Shown here: piece by piece, positions 1-8,941 of the stretch | Layout of the letters: each line of letters opens with the position of its first letter | Position numbering within the stretch: the stretch's first letter is position 1 | DNA from: Xylanibacter caecicola | Lineage (GTDB): Bacteria > Bacteroidota > Bacteroidia > Bacteroidales > Bacteroidaceae | Direction of reading: 5' to 3' | Assembly: GCF_013166515.1 (NCBI RefSeq) | Contig: NZ_JABKKJ010000009.1 | Location: 38,813 to 102,812, forward strand | Length of the DNA stretch: 64,000 bases | Translations under genes and position numbers: made by a program | Notes under the pieces: model-generated | Told to the model about the DNA's origin: nothing | Seen by the model: the letters and a program-made list of their open reading frames with translations, nothing else | The model's database searches: none

Positions 1-2035
1 TGATATTGTTAAGTATGCCTATGTTGTCGTTACCGACAACTTTCAATATCGTAGTATATTGTGAAACACCCTTTCCGCTCCAGCGTGCCTTGACTATACG
101 ATATCCGAAACGCTTGTGAAGTTCGTGTGAATTGGGACAAGAAACCTTGTGTATCTTTATACCACCGTTTACGGTGACAAAACCGAATATATCATCACCA
201 TATACGGGATGACAACATTTTGCCAAAGAATATTCCAATCCCTTCATGTTACGGTCTATCATCAGTACATCCTCATGTCCGCCAGCCTTGTCTGAAATCG
301 GAGCCTCGTAACTGAAACTTTCTGCACTGCGCACATTCTGTGCCTGCGTACCGCTGTCATTGCTTTGTATTTTCAGATAAGTGTCTATGACATGATTCAT
401 GTCCAGTGTCTCATCTGCAATCTGTTTGTAGAAATCTTTTGTTTCTTTGAAGCCGAGTTTTTTTATAAGATGAGACATTGTTGCTTCAGAGAGTTCGATC
501 TTACGGTTTTTCATTCTTCTCTCAAGCATCTCTTTTGCATAAAGACCGTCTTTTATCTGTGTCTCTTTCAATGCCTGTCTTATCTTTGCTTTTGCACGGC
601 TTGTCTTTACTATGTTTATCCAGTCTTGTTTTGGAGTCTGGTTGTTTGCTGTTATGATGTCTATTTGGTCGCCACTCTTAAGGACATATCTGAGGGTTAC
701 TATTTTACCGTTAATCTTTGCCCCTACACAACAGTTCCCTACATTGGAGTGAATGTGATAGGCAAAGTCGAGAACAGTTGCTCCTTTGGGAAATCTTATG
801 AGATCTCCCTTAGGGGTGAATACAAATATCTCGTCCTCATAAAGATCCATTTTAAACCTGTCCATGACCTGCATGTCGTCCTTACTCTCCAAAGCCAACC
901 TTATGCTGTTAAGCCAGTCATCCTGTCCGGCATCACCTTTAATCCCTTTATAACGCCAGTGTGCCGCCAGTCCGCGTTCTGCCACGTCGTCCATACGCTC
1001 CGTTCTGATCTGCACTTCCACCCATTTTCCTTCAGGACCGTTGACGGTAATGTGCAGACTCTCGTAGCCATTGGACTTCGGAACAGTAAGCCAGTCGCGC
1101 ATACGTTTATGATTGGGCACATACATGTTGGTTATCAAGGCAAAGACTTGCCAACACTGCATCTTCTCCTGTTCGAGCGGAGCATCCAGTATTATACGTA
1201 TGGCGAAGAGGTCGAAAATGCCTTCAAAGTTGCATTTCTGTTTTTTCATCTTCTGCCATATACTGTGTATACTCTTCGTCCTGCCCTTCATGTGGAACTT
1301 AAGTCCTGCGTCGGTAAGTTTTTTCTCAATCGGAGCAATGAACTTCTGTATGTATTGGTCGCGGCTTTTCTTTGTTTCATTCAACTTGTTTTTTATCATA
1401 TAATAAGCGTCATGCTCCAGATACTTAAGGCTAAGGTCTTCAAGCTCGCTCTTAAGTTTATATAGTCCAAGCTTATGTGCTAAGGGTGCATACAAATAAC
1501 TTGCTTCCTCGCTGACCTTGAATTTTGCATCAAGGTTCTCGGTGTCGCGTATCTGTCTCATAAGATTTACACGATCTGCAATCATTATAAGAATAACGCG
1601 CATGTCTTCTGCAAAGGAAAGCAGCAGGTTCCTGAAATTCTCGCTCTCGATAACAGGATTTTTCTTATACAGCTCTTGTATCTTTACAAGTCCCTTTATT
1701 ATGCGTGACACATTCTCGCCAAACTCTTCTTTTATTCTCTCTATGGCGGAAATATTGTCCCTGACACCGGTGTAAAGAAGGATGGCGATGATGCCGTCGT
1801 GCTTAAGCCCGATCTCTTCGTGTGCAATGAGTGCAGTTCTGAAACTCGACAGTATGGGGTTCATTCCGAAAACGTCGCGCACGATTTCCTTATTGTCGGC
1901 AGCGGCTTTCAGACAGTTATATATCTTCTTTTCCTCTTCGTGTGTTACAGTTGGTATTATTGCACCACGCAATGTCTTCAATAAGTTTATGAGTTCGGTT
2001 CTTTCTTCCTTTGTAAACAACAAATTGCCTGCCAT
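1..2035 (-). CDS. relA: RelA/SpoT-family (p)ppGpp synthetase with degenerate HD domain, C-terminus outside window
   Basis: Read on the minus strand from the ATG at 2035, the frame stays open to base 1 (about 678 residues). The RSH domain order is visible: an HD-like region (residues ~30-190), the synthetase domain (~220-360, GRTKSIHSIW near 250), TGS (~400-460, beginning EIFVFTPKGD) and the zinc-finger region (KCCHPVYGDD near 605). Only the last ACT residues are missing. Active hydrolases carry LLHDxxED; here residues 86-94 read LLYTGVRDN, so the catalytic His, Asp and Glu are replaced. From family knowledge, this suggests a synthetase without (p)ppGpp hydrolase activity; a second RSH would then be needed to degrade the alarmone. 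It is divergent from the DUF4301 gene. Confidence 0.93.
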   Translation of the reverse strand, partial: MAGNLLFTKEERTELINLLKTLRGAIIPTVTHEEEKKIYNCLKAAADNKEIVRDVFGMNPILSSFRTALIAHEEIGLKHDGIIAILLYTGVRDNISAIERIKEEFGENVSRIIKGLVKIQELYKKNPVIESENFRNLLLSFAEDMRVILIMIADRVNLMRQIRDTENLDAKFKVSEEASYLYAPLAHKLGLYKLKSELEDLSLKYLEHDAYYMIKNKLNETKKSRDQYIQKFIAPIEKKLTDAGLKFHMKGRTKSIHSIWQKMKKQKCNFEGIFDLFAIRIILDAPLEQEKMQCWQVFALITNMYVPNHKRMRDWLTVPKSNGYESLHITVNGPEGKWVEVQIRTERMDDVAERGLAAHWRYKGIKGDAGQDDWLNSIRLALESKDDMQVMDRFKMDLYEDEIFVFTPKGDLIRFPKGATVLDFAYHIHSNVGNCCVGAKINGKIVTLRYVLKSGDQIDIITANNQTPKQDWINIVKTSRAKAKIRQALKETQIKDGLYAKEMLERRMKNRKIELSEATMSHLIKKLGFKETKDFYKQIADETLDMNHVIDTYLKIQSNDSGTQAQNVRSAESFSYEAPISDKAGGHEDVLMIDRNMKGLEYSLAKCCHPVYGDDIFGFVTVNGGIKIHKVSCPNSHELHKRFGYRIVKARWSGKGVSQYTTILKVVGNDNIGILNNI

Positions 2036-2064
2036 ATAGCCGTTATTTAATTGATTTTATGCAA

Positions 2065-2072
2065 CAAAGGTA
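2065..2072 (-). promoter_or_regulatory. Bacteroidetes -7 box (TACCTTTG) of relA
   Basis: On the minus strand the sequence reads TACCTTTG, matching the Bacteroidetes TAnnTTTG element. It lies about 30 bases before the relA ATG. No clear -33 TTTG was seen at ideal spacing. Confidence 0.6.
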
Positions 2073-2114
2073 TGATTTTTTTTACTAAAAGATGTTTGTT
2101 TTAATAAAAACAGC

Positions 2115-2122
2115 TATATTTG
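2115..2122 (+). promoter_or_regulatory. Bacteroidetes -7 box (TATATTTG) of the DUF4301 gene
   Basis: TATATTTG fits TAnnTTTG exactly, and a TTTG at 2095-2098 could serve as the -33 element, although the 16-base spacer is shorter than the usual ~19. Transcription would begin near 2130. This argues that translation starts at 2161 rather than at an in-frame upstream ATG at 2092. Confidence 0.6.
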
Positions 2123-2160
2123 TAACAGATTTAAACAAACCTTTTTATACTATAATACTT

Positions 2161-3678
2161 ATGTTATCACCAAAAGATTTATCCCAAATTGCTCAAAAGG
2201 GAATAACAGAGGAGCAAATCAACACACAATTGGAAGAATTCAAGACCGGTTTTCCGTTTTTAAAACTTGAGGCAGCAGCAGGAATAGGGCAGGGTATCAT
2301 CTCTCCCGACGACAACGGGCGCAACGCTTTCATAGATGCTTGGAAACAATATAAAGCAGACGGACACAAAATTGTAAAGTTTGTGCCGGCAAGTGGTGCG
2401 GCAAGCCGCATGTTCAAGGACATGTTCGCATTTCTTGATGCTCCATATAACGAACCGCAAACGGACTTTGAGAAAAAGTATTTCGACAATATTGAGAAGT
2501 TTGCATTTTACGACGCCTTGAACGATAAGTGCATTTCCAATAACGGAAAAGACATTAAAGCCCTAATAGGAGAAGGTAACTACAATGCTGTTGTGGCAAA
2601 TATGCTTGGAAACAACGGACTTAACTATGGACAGTTGCCGAAGGGACTGCTTCTTTTCCACAGTTATAAGGATGGTGCACGCACTCCCATTGAGGAACAT
2701 CTGGTAGAAGGAGCGTTGTATGCAGACAGCAAGGGAATGGCAAACATGCACTTTACCGTAAGTCCGGAGCACAGGGAACTGTTTGAAAAGAAAGTGTCGG
2801 AGAAGAAATCTGTATATGAAAAGAAGTATGGCATCAGCTACGACGTATCTTTCTCAGAACAGAAGCCGAGTACGGATACCGTTGCTGCCAATCCTGACAA
2901 CACACCTTTCCGTAACGAAGACGGCTCTTTACTATTCCGTCCCGGCGGACATGGAGCGCTGATACAGAACTTAAACGATATAGATGCAGATGTCGTATTT
3001 ATAAAGAACATTGACAATGTAGTGCCTGACAGCCTTAAGGAAGACACCGTAACATACAAGCAGCTTATAGCAGGTGTACTTGTAACACTGCAGAAGCAGG
3101 CATTTGAATATCTGAATCTGCTGGAAACAGGCTCATACAGTCATGAACAGCTGGAAAACATTATACGTTTTGTACAGCGCGACCTGTGTTGCCGCAAGCA
3201 CGACATAAAGGAACTGGAAGATGCAGAGCTTGTTATCTATCTCAAACAGAAGCTTAACCGTCCGATGCGTGTATGTGGCGTTGTGAAGAATGTTGGTGAA
3301 CCGGGTGGTGGTCCGTTCCTTACTTACAATCAGGACGGAACTGTAAGTCTGCAAATACTTGAAAGCAGTCAGATAGACAAGAGCAATACAGAGTATATGA
3401 AGATGTTTACAGAGGGTACACACTTCAATCCCGTAGACCTTGTTTGCGCTGTCAAAGACTATAAGGGCAATGCCTTTAACCTTCCCGACTTTGTAGACAA
3501 GACAACAGGCTTTATAAGTTCAAAAAGCAAAAACGGCAAGGAATTGAAAGCCCTCGAACTTCCCGGACTGTGGAACGGTGCCATGAGCAATTGGAATACG
3601 GTGTTTGTTGAAGTGCCTCTTTCCACTTTTAATCCTGTAAAGACCGTTAACGACCTTCTTCGTGAACAGCATCAGTAA
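2161..3678 (+). CDS. DUF4301 family protein
   Basis: A 505-residue soluble protein beginning MLSPKDLSQIAQKG. It matches the Bacteroidetes DUF4301 family as I recall it: PASGAASRMFKDM near residue 80, FRPGGHGALIQNLN near 260 and GVVKNVGEPGGGPFL near 375. The glycine-rich stretches resemble nucleotide-sugar binding loops, but the activity is unknown to me. I chose the ATG at 2161 because the promoter box lies between it and the upstream in-frame ATG at 2092, and because the extra 23 residues are hydrophobic and atypical. It is a single-gene unit with its own promoter and a strong hairpin terminator downstream. Confidence 0.88.
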   Translation: MLSPKDLSQIAQKGITEEQINTQLEEFKTGFPFLKLEAAAGIGQGIISPDDNGRNAFIDAWKQYKADGHKIVKFVPASGAASRMFKDMFAFLDAPYNEPQTDFEKKYFDNIEKFAFYDALNDKCISNNGKDIKALIGEGNYNAVVANMLGNNGLNYGQLPKGLLLFHSYKDGARTPIEEHLVEGALYADSKGMANMHFTVSPEHRELFEKKVSEKKSVYEKKYGISYDVSFSEQKPSTDTVAANPDNTPFRNEDGSLLFRPGGHGALIQNLNDIDADVVFIKNIDNVVPDSLKEDTVTYKQLIAGVLVTLQKQAFEYLNLLETGSYSHEQLENIIRFVQRDLCCRKHDIKELEDAELVIYLKQKLNRPMRVCGVVKNVGEPGGGPFLTYNQDGTVSLQILESSQIDKSNTEYMKMFTEGTHFNPVDLVCAVKDYKGNAFNLPDFVDKTTGFISSKSKNGKELKALELPGLWNGAMSNWNTVFVEVPLSTFNPVKTVNDLLREQHQ

Positions 3679-3688
3679 TCGCCGGTGT

Positions 3689-3706
3689 CATGCTTGGGCA
3701 AGCATG
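3689..3706. repeat. Short perfect palindrome after the DUF4301 gene
   Basis: Two 8-base arms, CATGCTTG and CAAGCATG, are separated by two bases. The core is related to the arms of the larger hairpin 20 bases downstream, so the two may be a duplicated terminator-like unit. Confidence 0.4.
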
Positions 3707-3725
3707 GCATAAGTGTTCAGATATA

Positions 3726-3785
3726 AAAAAGCCATGCTTCAGATATCGTAGTTCATGTCTTTCGATATCCGGAGCATGGCTTTTT
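3726..3785. terminator. Bidirectional Rho-independent-like terminator
   Basis: Arms at 3726-3748 and 3763-3785 pair over about 23 bases with few mismatches. They are bounded by an A run on the left and a T run on the right, so the hairpin would work in both directions. It closes the DUF4301 transcript. Confidence 0.75.
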
Positions 3786-3919
3786 ATTCTAATTAGTAAT
3801 ATGTGAGTCCAAATACAATGCGTAAAAACAAGAAACCACATTCTTTGAATTCACGTTAATGATTAATATCATAGATAAATAGTACATATTGCCTGATAAA
3901 AGGAAAACAATCTAATGTT

Positions 3920-5089
3920 ATGAAAACTATCACATTTTTAATTGTATTGTTTCTACAAATATTTTGCTTAAAGTCTATATATGCTCAAGGGGTATATGAG
4001 AAAGTGACTTCTGATGAACAAATTGGTGAAGGTGGAATTTTTATTATTGTTAGAATTGATGACAATGTATCAATGGGAAAGATTGAGCCAATTAATAAAG
4101 TAAGCGTTGGCAAAGGTATTAAAATAAACGTAAAAAATATGAATTTGCTTTCCCTTGAAAAGGTAAATACAGACGATTCTCCATTTGAAATTGAAATAAT
4201 AAAAGACATGGAAAATGTAGAACTATTTTATATCAAAACAATACAAGGATATTTGTATTCAGATTCAGAAACAAGTACAGACATTGAGTATTCCACGGAA
4301 TATAATAAAGCAAATAAATATAAGTGGAGTATCGAAATTGGAAAAACAGATAACAGATTTGTTAGAATCTCAAATAAATCAACAAAGCGCATTATAAATT
4401 ACTCAACACAATCTTTCAGAGCTATGAGTAGTTCTACTAATGCTAACATACAATTATTCCGTAAAATATCTGTCGATAATCCAATAAAATTGCAAATAGG
4501 CGCAGCCAAATATTCCACATTATATTATAGTGACAAGAACCTTGTTGTTCCTGATGAAGTAGAAGCATATACATTCAATTGCAATAATGAAGGTTTGCAG
4601 ATAGGCAAGACGTACAAGGCTATGGATATAATTCCCAAAGGAACGGCAGTTGTACTACACGGACAAGGAAGTTACGATTTTCTTGAAACTGTTGCTACAG
4701 GTGTTACAGACCCTGATAATGTATTGAATGGGACCGACAACAACGAAATCATATCTGATGATAATAATGATAACTACCTTTATTATATGCTTTCCCTTAA
4801 TTCGTCAAACGATTTAAATTCCGTAGGCTTTTATTGGGGAACAGAAGAAGGCAGACCGTTTACAAATAATGCTCACAAGGCTTATCTGAAAATACCGAAA
4901 TCTGATACATTGCAGGCAAAATCATCATTCTTATTTAGCGATATAGAAACAGAAACCACAGCTATCTCCCGTCCGATAGCCAACGATGTCACTGATACAT
5001 ACTACTACACAATTCAAGGTAATAAAATATCATGTCCTACCAATAAAGGCATATATATCCGTAATGGTAAGAAGTTTGTTATTAAATAG
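3920..5089 (+). CDS. Secreted hypothetical protein with Prevotella-type C-terminal tail
   Basis: 389 residues. The N-terminus (MKTITFLIVLFLQIFCLKS, then YAQG) is a clear signal peptide. The rest is Asn/Lys/Thr-rich and predicted extracytoplasmic. The last residues, GIYIRNGKKFVIK, resemble the tail of many Prevotella surface proteins and loosely resemble type 9 secretion C-terminal signals. No enzymatic motif was recognised. The gene is much more AT-rich than relA or DUF4301. The small gene at 5103 follows 13 bases later and is probably co-transcribed. Function unknown; surface-exposed or exported protein is an inference. Confidence 0.75.
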   Translation: MKTITFLIVLFLQIFCLKSIYAQGVYEKVTSDEQIGEGGIFIIVRIDDNVSMGKIEPINKVSVGKGIKINVKNMNLLSLEKVNTDDSPFEIEIIKDMENVELFYIKTIQGYLYSDSETSTDIEYSTEYNKANKYKWSIEIGKTDNRFVRISNKSTKRIINYSTQSFRAMSSSTNANIQLFRKISVDNPIKLQIGAAKYSTLYYSDKNLVVPDEVEAYTFNCNNEGLQIGKTYKAMDIIPKGTAVVLHGQGSYDFLETVATGVTDPDNVLNGTDNNEIISDDNNDNYLYYMLSLNSSNDLNSVGFYWGTEEGRPFTNNAHKAYLKIPKSDTLQAKSSFLFSDIETETTAISRPIANDVTDTYYYTIQGNKISCPTNKGIYIRNGKKFVIK

Positions 5090-5102
5090 AAGTACAATTT
5101 AT

Positions 5103-5309
5103 ATGAAACGACAAATGAGAAACAAATATATTGCACCATCCATTCATATTATTGTACTGGATTCTGAGTTAAACTTCATGTCCGGCTCTTCTGCAACAGA
5201 GCCAAGCGACTTGATAACTCCCAATGATGAAGTTGGAAATGGCACGCAATTAAGCAGGTTTCATACACCTTTTGATGATGAGGAAGATGAAGAAGATGAT
5301 GACTGGTAA
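5103..5309 (+). CDS. Small protein with acidic C-terminus
   Basis: 68 residues starting MKRQMRNKYIAPSIHIIVLD and ending in a run of Asp/Glu closed by Trp (EEDEEDDDW). Small Bacteroidales proteins of this design, with a Y-x-P-S/T-I opening and an acidic tail, often sit next to secreted-protein genes; their role is unknown to me. I chose the ATG at 5103 because it follows the upstream stop by 13 bases. The same frame is open further upstream but would overlap the neighbouring gene. It could be a precursor peptide, but no processing enzyme lies nearby. Confidence 0.6.
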   Translation: MKRQMRNKYIAPSIHIIVLDSELNFMSGSSATEPSDLITPNDEVGNGTQLSRFHTPFDDEEDEEDDDW

Positions 5310-5635
5310 GGAACTATTGGATACCACAAGACATTCAAAAACATTGCCCAAAGAAGGAATAAGAATTCGATAAACCACTCTGATGCAAGTCCAAATGCAA
5401 TGCATCAAAATCTTCTTTGGTCATGATATAAAAACAGTTGTAGGTATGTACGCCTTTGCGCAGCAAAGGCGTACATACTTTAACGTGTATTCCACGAATG
5501 CTCACATTAATCATGAGCTAAAAGGTTATGACCAAGAAAGTTATATATATTGTAATTTATAAATTAAAACTTAGAAACAGTCCTGACATTCGTAATGTGA
5601 GTAGAGTTTATCATTTATTAAATGATTGGAGCTTG
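5310..5635. other. Intergenic stretch at the left edge of the accessory island
   Basis: No coding frame was found. It contains a segment (5388-5410) that matches 3806-3828 at about 20 of 23 bases, a perfect 16-base hairpin (5444-5478), and a loose inverted pair around 5411-5427 and 5527-5541. Composition becomes AT-rich here. It may hold the left junction of the island, but no att repeat was identified. Confidence 0.5.
5444..5478. terminator. Perfect 16-bp stem hairpin
   Basis: Arms 5444-5459 and 5463-5478 pair perfectly over 16 bases, starting GTATGTACGCC, around a 3-base loop, followed by TTT. It is positioned to terminate the 3920-5309 transcript. Confidence 0.6.
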
Positions 5636-6148
5636 CTATCGATATTTCGAATAAATATCTTGTAACGTATCATAAAATCCCCAACCGAACCCCGATACGC
5701 TATCAATAAGTTTTTCTATACGTTCGTAATAAACGGATAATAGTCCGTTGAGAAAGATAAAGCGCATAGCCTTGTCGAAAATTCCCTCCAATGTTGTATA
5801 GAACTGTTTCCACATGTCACCAAATTCAAGTGTGTATTCGCATCCTTGTTCGATATAGAACAACATTAAATCGGCAACAAAGGTCGGCTCCGTTTTTAGT
5901 TTTTGAAAATCGGAAATGACTTTTCTGCATTGGGCAAACGATGGTTTTTCGGAAAATCCATGAGTTGGGAAGAACTCGTTTCGGATTATTTTCTTACACT
6001 TTTCCAATTCAGCATTGCAATCGGGAGCAAAATAAAATTCCAAATAATCTCTTGCCTCTTTACGCGCATCGTATAGATCAAGAACGATGTCGGTTATCTG
6101 TTCTTTAGAAAGTGATAACAGGTGTTTCTTTAGTTTTGCTTTCTACAT
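5636..6148 (-). pseudogene. DUF6155 family protein with stop as second codon
   Basis: The minus-strand frame from 6142 to 5636 encodes about 168 residues matching my recollection of DUF6155: KAKLKKHLLSLSKEQITDIV at the start, then LDLYDARKEARDYLEFYFAP. The only suitably placed ATG (6148-6146) is followed immediately by TAG (6145-6143) in the same frame. The first internal ATG, at 6043, would remove the conserved N-terminal third. Either the gene is inactivated by a nonsense change or a non-ATG start is used. Function of the family is unknown. It lies just inside the island, on the same strand as the Fic remnant. Confidence 0.7.
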
Positions 6149-6252
6149 AATTGATGAAATATTGATTATATGTTTGTATTCCGATTTAAACAATCCCTTA
6201 CATTTCCAAATCTTGATTTTATTATCATGTCAGAACATATAATTGTTTGCTA

Positions 6253-7366
6253 TTATACCATATTGTTAGAGTTATACATAGCCAATCCTTTAATCGTCAG
6301 CTTATATTTCTGATGAGGATGGCGAGGCTTGTCCGGGTAGAGCATAGAAACAAATCCCTCTTTAATGGCTGGATTAAGTGAGTATTCCATAAAATTTTCA
6401 CGGTTCTTTAATCCTACAGCTACCATCATCTCTTTGACAGATAATCTGTTGTTAGCAATAGTCTTTATTAAGCGGATGATATTCTTATTATCTATCAGCA
6501 ATGGATTATCTGAGCTTGTCGGGGTACTTGTCGGGGTAGTGACAATGTTTTCATGTGCATCAACTATCATGAAGCGATTTCTCAACTCATTGTTTTCTCC
6601 CAACAAGAGGTTATGAAAGAATCGTTCCAAATATACAGAATCTCTTTTGATCCCTTTTTGTATGTTTTGATAATTGGCTCTAACCAAAGCATTACGGAAA
6701 TACCAAGAATGATTGGCGAAAAGGTCATTCTCAACATAGAATCCCATTGAGCGTAAATATTGGATAATGAACACTGCTGTTGTTCGGGTATAGCCTTCTC
6801 CAAACGGATGAATCTGCCACAACCCGGATACGAACTGAGTAATATGACTTACTATTTGGTTTATATCCAATCCTGTATAATCAAACGCCTTTTCTTGTTC
6901 AAGATCATACTCTATAGCTCTACGAATGTCGGGAGCAGATACATAAAATACGGTATCGCCACGAAGCACCCATTCTTTTTTGGTGATATTGTAATCTCTG
7001 ATTTGTCCGGCAAACTGGAATACTCCATCAAATATCCGCCGATGAATAGCAGTCAATCCGGCTACAGTGAAAGCAAATGAACGCTCATTCAATAGTTTGG
7101 TTATATTGGCAGAAACTTTATCTGCTTCTTCTGTTTCGTTGTCCTTTTCAGTACGAATATCTTTTGAGTCATAATAACTCTTGATAAGTTGTTGTACTTC
7201 ATCAAATAGTTATATCACCTTCAATATGCTTGCGAGCAGTTTCAATAAGATATTCGGAGGGCTTCAAGCCATCTACCGCCTGAAGTCCTATTGCCGTTTG
7301 CCACGCATAGCCTTTTTCACGCTTTTGCGGCTCGCCTTGTTGGATGTATTCGTCGAAGTTAATCAT
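6253..7366 (-). pseudogene. Fic family protein, frameshifted and with altered Fic motif
   Basis: The minus-strand frame begins at ATG 7366 (MINFDEYIQQGEPQKREKGY) and runs into TGA at 7204-7202 after ...KHIEGDITI. The next frame continues immediately as DEVQQLIKSYYDSK and goes on to 6253. One extra T in the TTT at 7206-7204 explains the break. The N-terminal part resembles the antitoxin helix region of Fic proteins, and the core carries the Fic fold. Fic enzymes transfer AMP or related groups through HPFxxGN(G/T)R; here it reads HPFGEGYTR, so the motif Asn is Tyr. The C-terminus looks like a winged-helix domain. Probably inactive. The downstream 279-residue part could be made from an internal ATG at 7092. 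Confidence 0.85.
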
Positions 7367-7392
7367 TTCAAATTGTTTGATTAATCAAAAAT

Positions 7393-8049
7393 TTATTCGT
7401 CTAAGTTTACTATTAGATTTAAATCTAATTCTTTAGAAATTCTATTGATGAATTTTCCTTTCATTTGATTGTTACTGTGAGTAATCAGAAACCAACCGTT
7501 ACCTAAATCTTTTTGGCTTTTACCATATTTTGCATCTTTCCGATTAGATAGAACGGGTACTTTGCAGAATTTCAGATTATGCAATTCTACTACTCTACGT
7601 ACTTCTGCGACACCAATTCTCTTGACAACTTTAACAAAAGTATCAACGGCGTTTTTTTCTGCAATAATAGTTCCGTCAGGAAAAGTTACAGACAAGGCTT
7701 TGATTGGACCTCTTTCTATATTCTCGTTTGAACGAGATGTTTGTTTACGATGTGTTACTTCCGGAGCTAGTATCATTTCTTTGGCATCAGTCAGTTCGAC
7801 TGCGAAATTACGTTTACGGCTAAGGTGAACACTCAAAGGTTGCCCCGGAACATAATCCACTACCAAAACAAGTTCTCGCTTCACTGGTTGTAAAGCGGGT
7901 TCAATGGTCTTGCTCAATACAGGAAGAATCTCTTTCTTGATGATATCTTCTTCCAGTTCATTAGCTTTCTTTTCAAGATCCTCATCAACAGGAAGCCCTT
8001 CTTTGCGGAGAGTTTCCATAGCTTCATATAATTTACTTAGTCGTGACAT
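7393..8049 (-). CDS. Uncharacterised protein co-encoded with TIR protein
   Basis: 218 residues, soluble, no signal peptide or membrane segment. The N-terminal ~50 residues are charged and helical (MSRLSKLYEAMETLRKEG). A middle part contains VTFPDGTIIAEKNAVDTFVK and the C-terminal part GNGWFLITHSNNQMKGKFIN. I know similar C-terminal modules as unnamed proteins in Bacteroidetes R-M and defence regions, but cannot name a domain with confidence. Its start overlaps the end of the TIR gene by 13 bases, so the two are translationally coupled and probably act together. Possible roles as a sensor or DNA-binding partner of the TIR protein are inference only. Confidence 0.7.
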   Translation of the reverse strand: MSRLSKLYEAMETLRKEGLPVDEDLEKKANELEEDIIKKEILPVLSKTIEPALQPVKRELVLVVDYVPGQPLSVHLSRKRNFAVELTDAKEMILAPEVTHRKQTSRSNENIERGPIKALSVTFPDGTIIAEKNAVDTFVKVVKRIGVAEVRRVVELHNLKFCKVPVLSNRKDAKYGKSQKDLGNGWFLITHSNNQMKGKFINRISKELDLNLIVNLDE

Positions 8050-8833
8050 GTTACATTTTTTGTTACTAAATCCATAAAATCACTTTTGGCTTTATTGAGA
8101 TTACGCCAATCAGATTCTAACTCATAAAATTCACATAATTCTTGATACAATTCATCTAATTTATTTCCATCGGTGATAGATGCTCCCTGTTTAACTACAT
8201 TTAGGAATCCCATTTGCTCAAAAGAAATTTTGGGAAGAGTAAAGGGTAAAACCCTCTTGTTTTCCAAAGCCCAAGCGGCTCCAATCTCATTTTTGCAAAC
8301 TTCGCTTTGGTTATAATTATCTGAAATGAAAAGAAGAATAAAATCACAATCTCTCATGTTTTCTACGATCTTTTCACGAAAATCATCTCCAGTCCTGATC
8401 GAGGAAGAATCTAAAGTGCAAAATATATCATTGTCCTTAAATCCACAACCAGCTTTCAATATCTCTTTCACAAATCCCTTGACGATAGTTTCGTCTAAAT
8501 GAGAATGGCTGATAAATATTTTTCTTTTATTTCTTTTGCGTCAATATATTTATTCTTTAATATGTCTATTATTGCACATATTGCACCAAATTGATGTGGC
8601 AGCACACATTGACTATATGGATTTTTAATATTCTGCAACTCAATAATTAAACGTTGGAAGCATTCGGGCTCAGTATCTTTTATCTCTACTATTAGTTGGT
8701 TTACAACATTTATTAGAGTGTCTCTTCCTGGACATATTGAATTACACTGTATTCCTCTTGTTTGGTTTACTCTAATTGCGTTGGCGACATTATTGCATAT
8801 GTCAGCCGCATTCTTTATTATTTCTTTATTCAT
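8037..8833 (-). pseudogene. TIR-domain protein split by a one-base frame change (putative NADase effector)
   Basis: The first frame (8833-8495) encodes 112 residues, MNKEIIKNAADICNNVANAI..., an all-helical N-terminal part. The second frame has no ATG before the TIR fold; its natural opening is KIFISHSHLDETIVKGFVKE at 8522-8463, followed by SSIRTGDDF and DFILLFISDNYNQSEVCKNE. A -1 shift in the A5 run (8523-8519) joins them as ...KEIKEKIFISHSH. TIR domains of bacterial defence proteins hydrolyse NAD+; the conserved Glu lies in the SEVCKNEIGAAW segment. One A lost from an A6 run would produce this state, so it may be an inactivating indel, slippage-controlled expression, or a sequencing error. 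The 144-residue tail alone could start at GTG 8471 but would lack the first TIR strand. Confidence 0.8.
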
Positions 8834-8941
8834 GGGCTAATGTTTTAATATTATTTGAATTGACATACAAATGCCATTTTATTTGTTGATTTTTTGATTG
8901 CTTTCTTTGGAAAGTTTTATCGATTTATAAAATTCAATGTC

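Noticed and set aside
365..1465. Long open frame on the plus strand within relA
   Set aside because: It is the antisense shadow of the RelA/SpoT gene; its product is Cys/Phe/Tyr-rich without family resemblance.
2092..2160. Upstream in-frame ATG as start of the DUF4301 gene
   Set aside because: The promoter -7 box (2115-2122) lies downstream of it and the added residues are not family-like.
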